This document shows, piece after piece, positions 62,190-64,000 of a stretch of DNA of 64,000 nucleotides. The stretch spans positions 50,882-114,881 of the forward strand of contig MKVW01000006.1 of NCBI GenBank assembly GCA_001898965.1, given 5' to 3'. Each line of letters opens with the position of its first letter. Within the stretch, counting starts at the first letter, position 1. The DNA is from Rhizobiales bacterium 62-17 (GTDB lineage Bacteria; Pseudomonadota; Alphaproteobacteria; Rhizobiales; Beijerinckiaceae). The notes beneath the pieces are model-generated. The model was not told where the DNA came from and did not search any database. It was given only the letters and a program-made list of their open reading frames with translations. A program made the translations under genes and the position numbers.

Positions 62190-63278
62190 ATGGGACGCAT
62201 TCTGACGGCGCGCGATGTAGATTGCGCAGGCAAGGGCGGTGCGGTGTTTGCGGCGGGCGGTGGCGGCTGGGCCGATCATGGCCGTATGCTTGGCACGGCC
62301 GCGGTCAATGCCGGCCAGCCAGAATTGGTGTCCATGGACGAAGTGCCCGATGATGCCTGGATCGCCACCGCCGCGGCCATTGGCGCACCGGCCAGCACCA
62401 CCGAATGGCAGATGCTCGGCGTCGATTATGTCAAAGCCGTGCAGCTCGTACAGAAGGAACTCGGCGCACCGATCCACGGCCTGATCATCGGTCAGAACGG
62501 CAAGTCCAGCACGATGAACGCCTGGCTTCCATCAGCCATTCTCGGCACCAAGGTGATCGATGCGGTCGGCGATATCCGCGCCCATCCCACAGGCGACATG
62601 GGATCGATCGGCCTTGCCAATTCGCCGATCCCAATGATTCAGTCGGCGGTGGGCGGCAATCGCAGCAAGAATGCCTATATCGAGCTGGTGGTACGCGGCG
62701 CGACGGCCAAGATTTCACCGATCCTGCGCACGGCCTCGGATATGTCGGGTGGGTTCATCGCCTCCTGCCGCAATCCGGTGCCAGCCTCCTATGTGAAGAA
62801 ACATGCAGCGCTCGGCGGCATTTCCATCGCTTTGGCGTTGGGCGAAGCCATTTTGAAGGCTGAACCTAAGGGCGGGACGGCTGTCGTCGATGCCATCTGT
62901 AAGGAAACCAAGGGCGAGATTATCGGCCAGGGCAAGGTGATGAAAAAGGCGGTGACCTACACCAATGAAGCCTTCGACATTGGCACGATCACGATCAACG
63001 AGGGCGCCAAGGCGATTACTTTGCACGTGATGAATGAGTATATGGCGGTGGAAGATGCGCAAGGCACGCGCCTCGCCACGTTCCCAGACGTCATCACCAC
63101 CCTGGACAAGAATGGCGTTCCGGCCAGCGTCGGTGAGATCAGGGAAGGTGACGAACTTCTGGTGCTGCGCATCGCCAAGAACGTCATTCCCCTGTCCTCT
63201 AGCGTCACCGATCCGTCTGTCTATCCGATCGTCGAAAAGGCGCTCGGTCTCAATCTGACCGACTATGCTCTGAGCTGA
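62190..63278 (+). CDS. DUF917 family protein (S-methyl-thiohydantoin desulfurase-like)
   Basis: A 362-residue protein matching the DUF917 family (GGAVFAAGGGGWADHGRML, GLIIGQNGKSSTMNAWLPS, DAVGDIRAHPTGDMGSIGL, SDMSGGFIASCRNPVP). As I recall, a founding biochemical activity in this family is removal of the sulfur group from S-methyl thiohydantoin propionate in ergothioneine breakdown; other members sit in hydantoin operons. The N-terminal half is the likely catalytic part and the C-terminal 100 residues form a beta domain. It lies 11 bases after the carbamoylase and 10 before the urocanase-like gene. Confidence 0.85.
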   Translation: MGRILTARDVDCAGKGGAVFAAGGGGWADHGRMLGTAAVNAGQPELVSMDEVPDDAWIATAAAIGAPASTTEWQMLGVDYVKAVQLVQKELGAPIHGLIIGQNGKSSTMNAWLPSAILGTKVIDAVGDIRAHPTGDMGSIGLANSPIPMIQSAVGGNRSKNAYIELVVRGATAKISPILRTASDMSGGFIASCRNPVPASYVKKHAALGGISIALALGEAILKAEPKGGTAVVDAICKETKGEIIGQGKVMKKAVTYTNEAFDIGTITINEGAKAITLHVMNEYMAVEDAQGTRLATFPDVITTLDKNGVPASVGEIREGDELLVLRIAKNVIPLSSSVTDPSVYPIVEKALGLNLTDYALS

Positions 63279-63288
63279 GGTTTTAGAG

Positions 63289-64000
63289 ATGGCGCAGCGT
63301 GTATTTTCCGTAACGTCCGGCGACCAACTGCGATGCAAGGGCTGGCGCCAGGAAGCGCTATTGCGCCTCTTGGAGAACGTGCTGGCCGTCGGCGAGGATC
63401 CGAACAATCTCGTCGTCTATGCCGCGCTCGGCCGTGCCGCGCGCGACTGGCCTTCGCACGACAAGATCGTCGAGACATTAAAGACGATCGAGGATGGTGA
63501 AACCCTGCTCGTGCAATCGGGCAAGCCGATCGGTGTCATCAAGACCCACGCCAAGGCGCCGGTCATCATCATGGCCAATTGCAACATGGTTGGCCAATGG
63601 GCCAAGGCCGAGAATTTCTACGAACTGGCGAAGAAAAACCTAATCTGCTGGGGCGGTCTCACCGCCGGTGACTGGCAATATATCGGCTCGCAAGGCGTTA
63701 TTCAGGGTACCTACGAAATCTTTATGCGCATCGCGGCCAAACATTTCGGCGGCGATCTCGCTGGGCGCTTCGTACTCACCGCCGGCATGGGCGGCATGGG
63801 TGGGGCGCAGCCGCTGGCGGGCAAGATGGCTAAGGCGGCGATCCTTTGTGTCGACGTCGACGAATCTCGCATCGACAAGCGCATGACGATTGGTTTTGTC
63901 GATGTCAAAGCGAAGACATTGGATGAAGCGCTGGAGATGATCCGCAAGGCCCAGGCAGAAAAGAGGCCACTGTCCGTTGGTTTGTGCGCCAATGCGGCCG
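63289..64000 (+). CDS. Urocanate hydratase homologue, divergent (3' end outside window)
   Basis: From ATG 63289 there are 237 open codons running off the right edge. The text matches the urocanase N-terminal half: GWRQEALLRLLENV, ETLLVQSGKPIGVIKTH, the NAD-binding TAGMGGMGGAQPLAGKMA and SVGLCANAA. Several normally conserved spots differ: the YGGIGRAARNW block reads YAALGRAARDW and the GQMTAGSW block reads GGLTAGDW. Next to a DUF917 gene this suggests a thiourocanate or S-methyl-thiourocanate hydratase rather than HutU. GAGG lies upstream. No hutH, hutI or hutG gene is in the window. Confidence 0.9.
   Translation, partial: MAQRVFSVTSGDQLRCKGWRQEALLRLLENVLAVGEDPNNLVVYAALGRAARDWPSHDKIVETLKTIEDGETLLVQSGKPIGVIKTHAKAPVIIMANCNMVGQWAKAENFYELAKKNLICWGGLTAGDWQYIGSQGVIQGTYEIFMRIAAKHFGGDLAGRFVLTAGMGGMGGAQPLAGKMAKAAILCVDVDESRIDKRMTIGFVDVKAKTLDEALEMIRKAQAEKRPLSVGLCANAA

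Overview
The window looks like a chromosomal segment of an alphaproteobacterium, most likely of the Hyphomicrobiales (rhizobial/methylotroph-type relatives). The reasons are GC-rich coding sequence, an ExoF/ExoP-style exopolysaccharide (EPS) export system, solute-binding proteins of the Bug (TctC) type, a leucine leader peptide ahead of leuA, and a Liv-type transporter driving a catabolic operon. The genus cannot be fixed from the sequence alone. Both edges cut genes: a PAS-PAS-GGDEF protein on the left (minus strand) and a urocanase-like hydratase on the right (plus strand).

Left part (1-17.7 kb): metabolic and envelope genes (threonine aldolase, L,D-transpeptidase, cyclopropane fatty acid synthase, MFS transporter). 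A seven-gene leftward catabolic operon follows (DUF2848, GntR regulator, cupin, alpha/beta hydrolase, Bug binding protein, FAD monooxygenase, NMT1-like protein), divergent from an amidase. Next come a DMT permease, leuA with a probable attenuator, and a complete tRNA-Lys(CTT).

Middle part (17.7-53.1 kb): an accessory block running from the tRNA to a decayed integrase. It opens with a gene-poor 760-base stretch and a DUF3102 gene. The EPS genes include an ExoP-like Wzz/pseudokinase, an ExoF-like export protein, a priming transferase, several glycosyltransferases, Wzx, Wzy, a second Wzz/pseudokinase, CDP-glucose-derived sugar genes, a PIG-L deacetylase, an FAD mutase-like protein and a pyruvyl transferase. 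An ECF sigma factor and a LuxR-type regulator with a degenerate receiver are candidate regulators. On the minus strand inside the block lies a type I secretion system in which both the ABC transporter and, unusually, the HlyD-like adaptor begin with an inactive C39-like domain. It sits beside a large repeat-bearing candidate substrate and a Sec-type paralogue of that substrate.

Right part (53.1-64 kb): a 604-residue double LysR regulator, divergent from a Liv ABC transporter operon that continues into a cyclic amidohydrolase, an M20 carbamoylase-like hydrolase, a DUF917 protein and a divergent urocanase homologue. This combination best fits breakdown of ergothioneine or S-methyl-ergothioneine to glutamate. 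That is an inference; the ergothionase that would complete the route would lie beyond the right edge.

The strongest candidates for undescribed biology are the double-C39-like type I secretion system with its paired substrates, the double LysR regulator with the thiohydantoin-type pathway, and the CDP-sugar set lacking RfbH but carrying an RfbC-like epimerase and a SAF-domain dehydrogenase.
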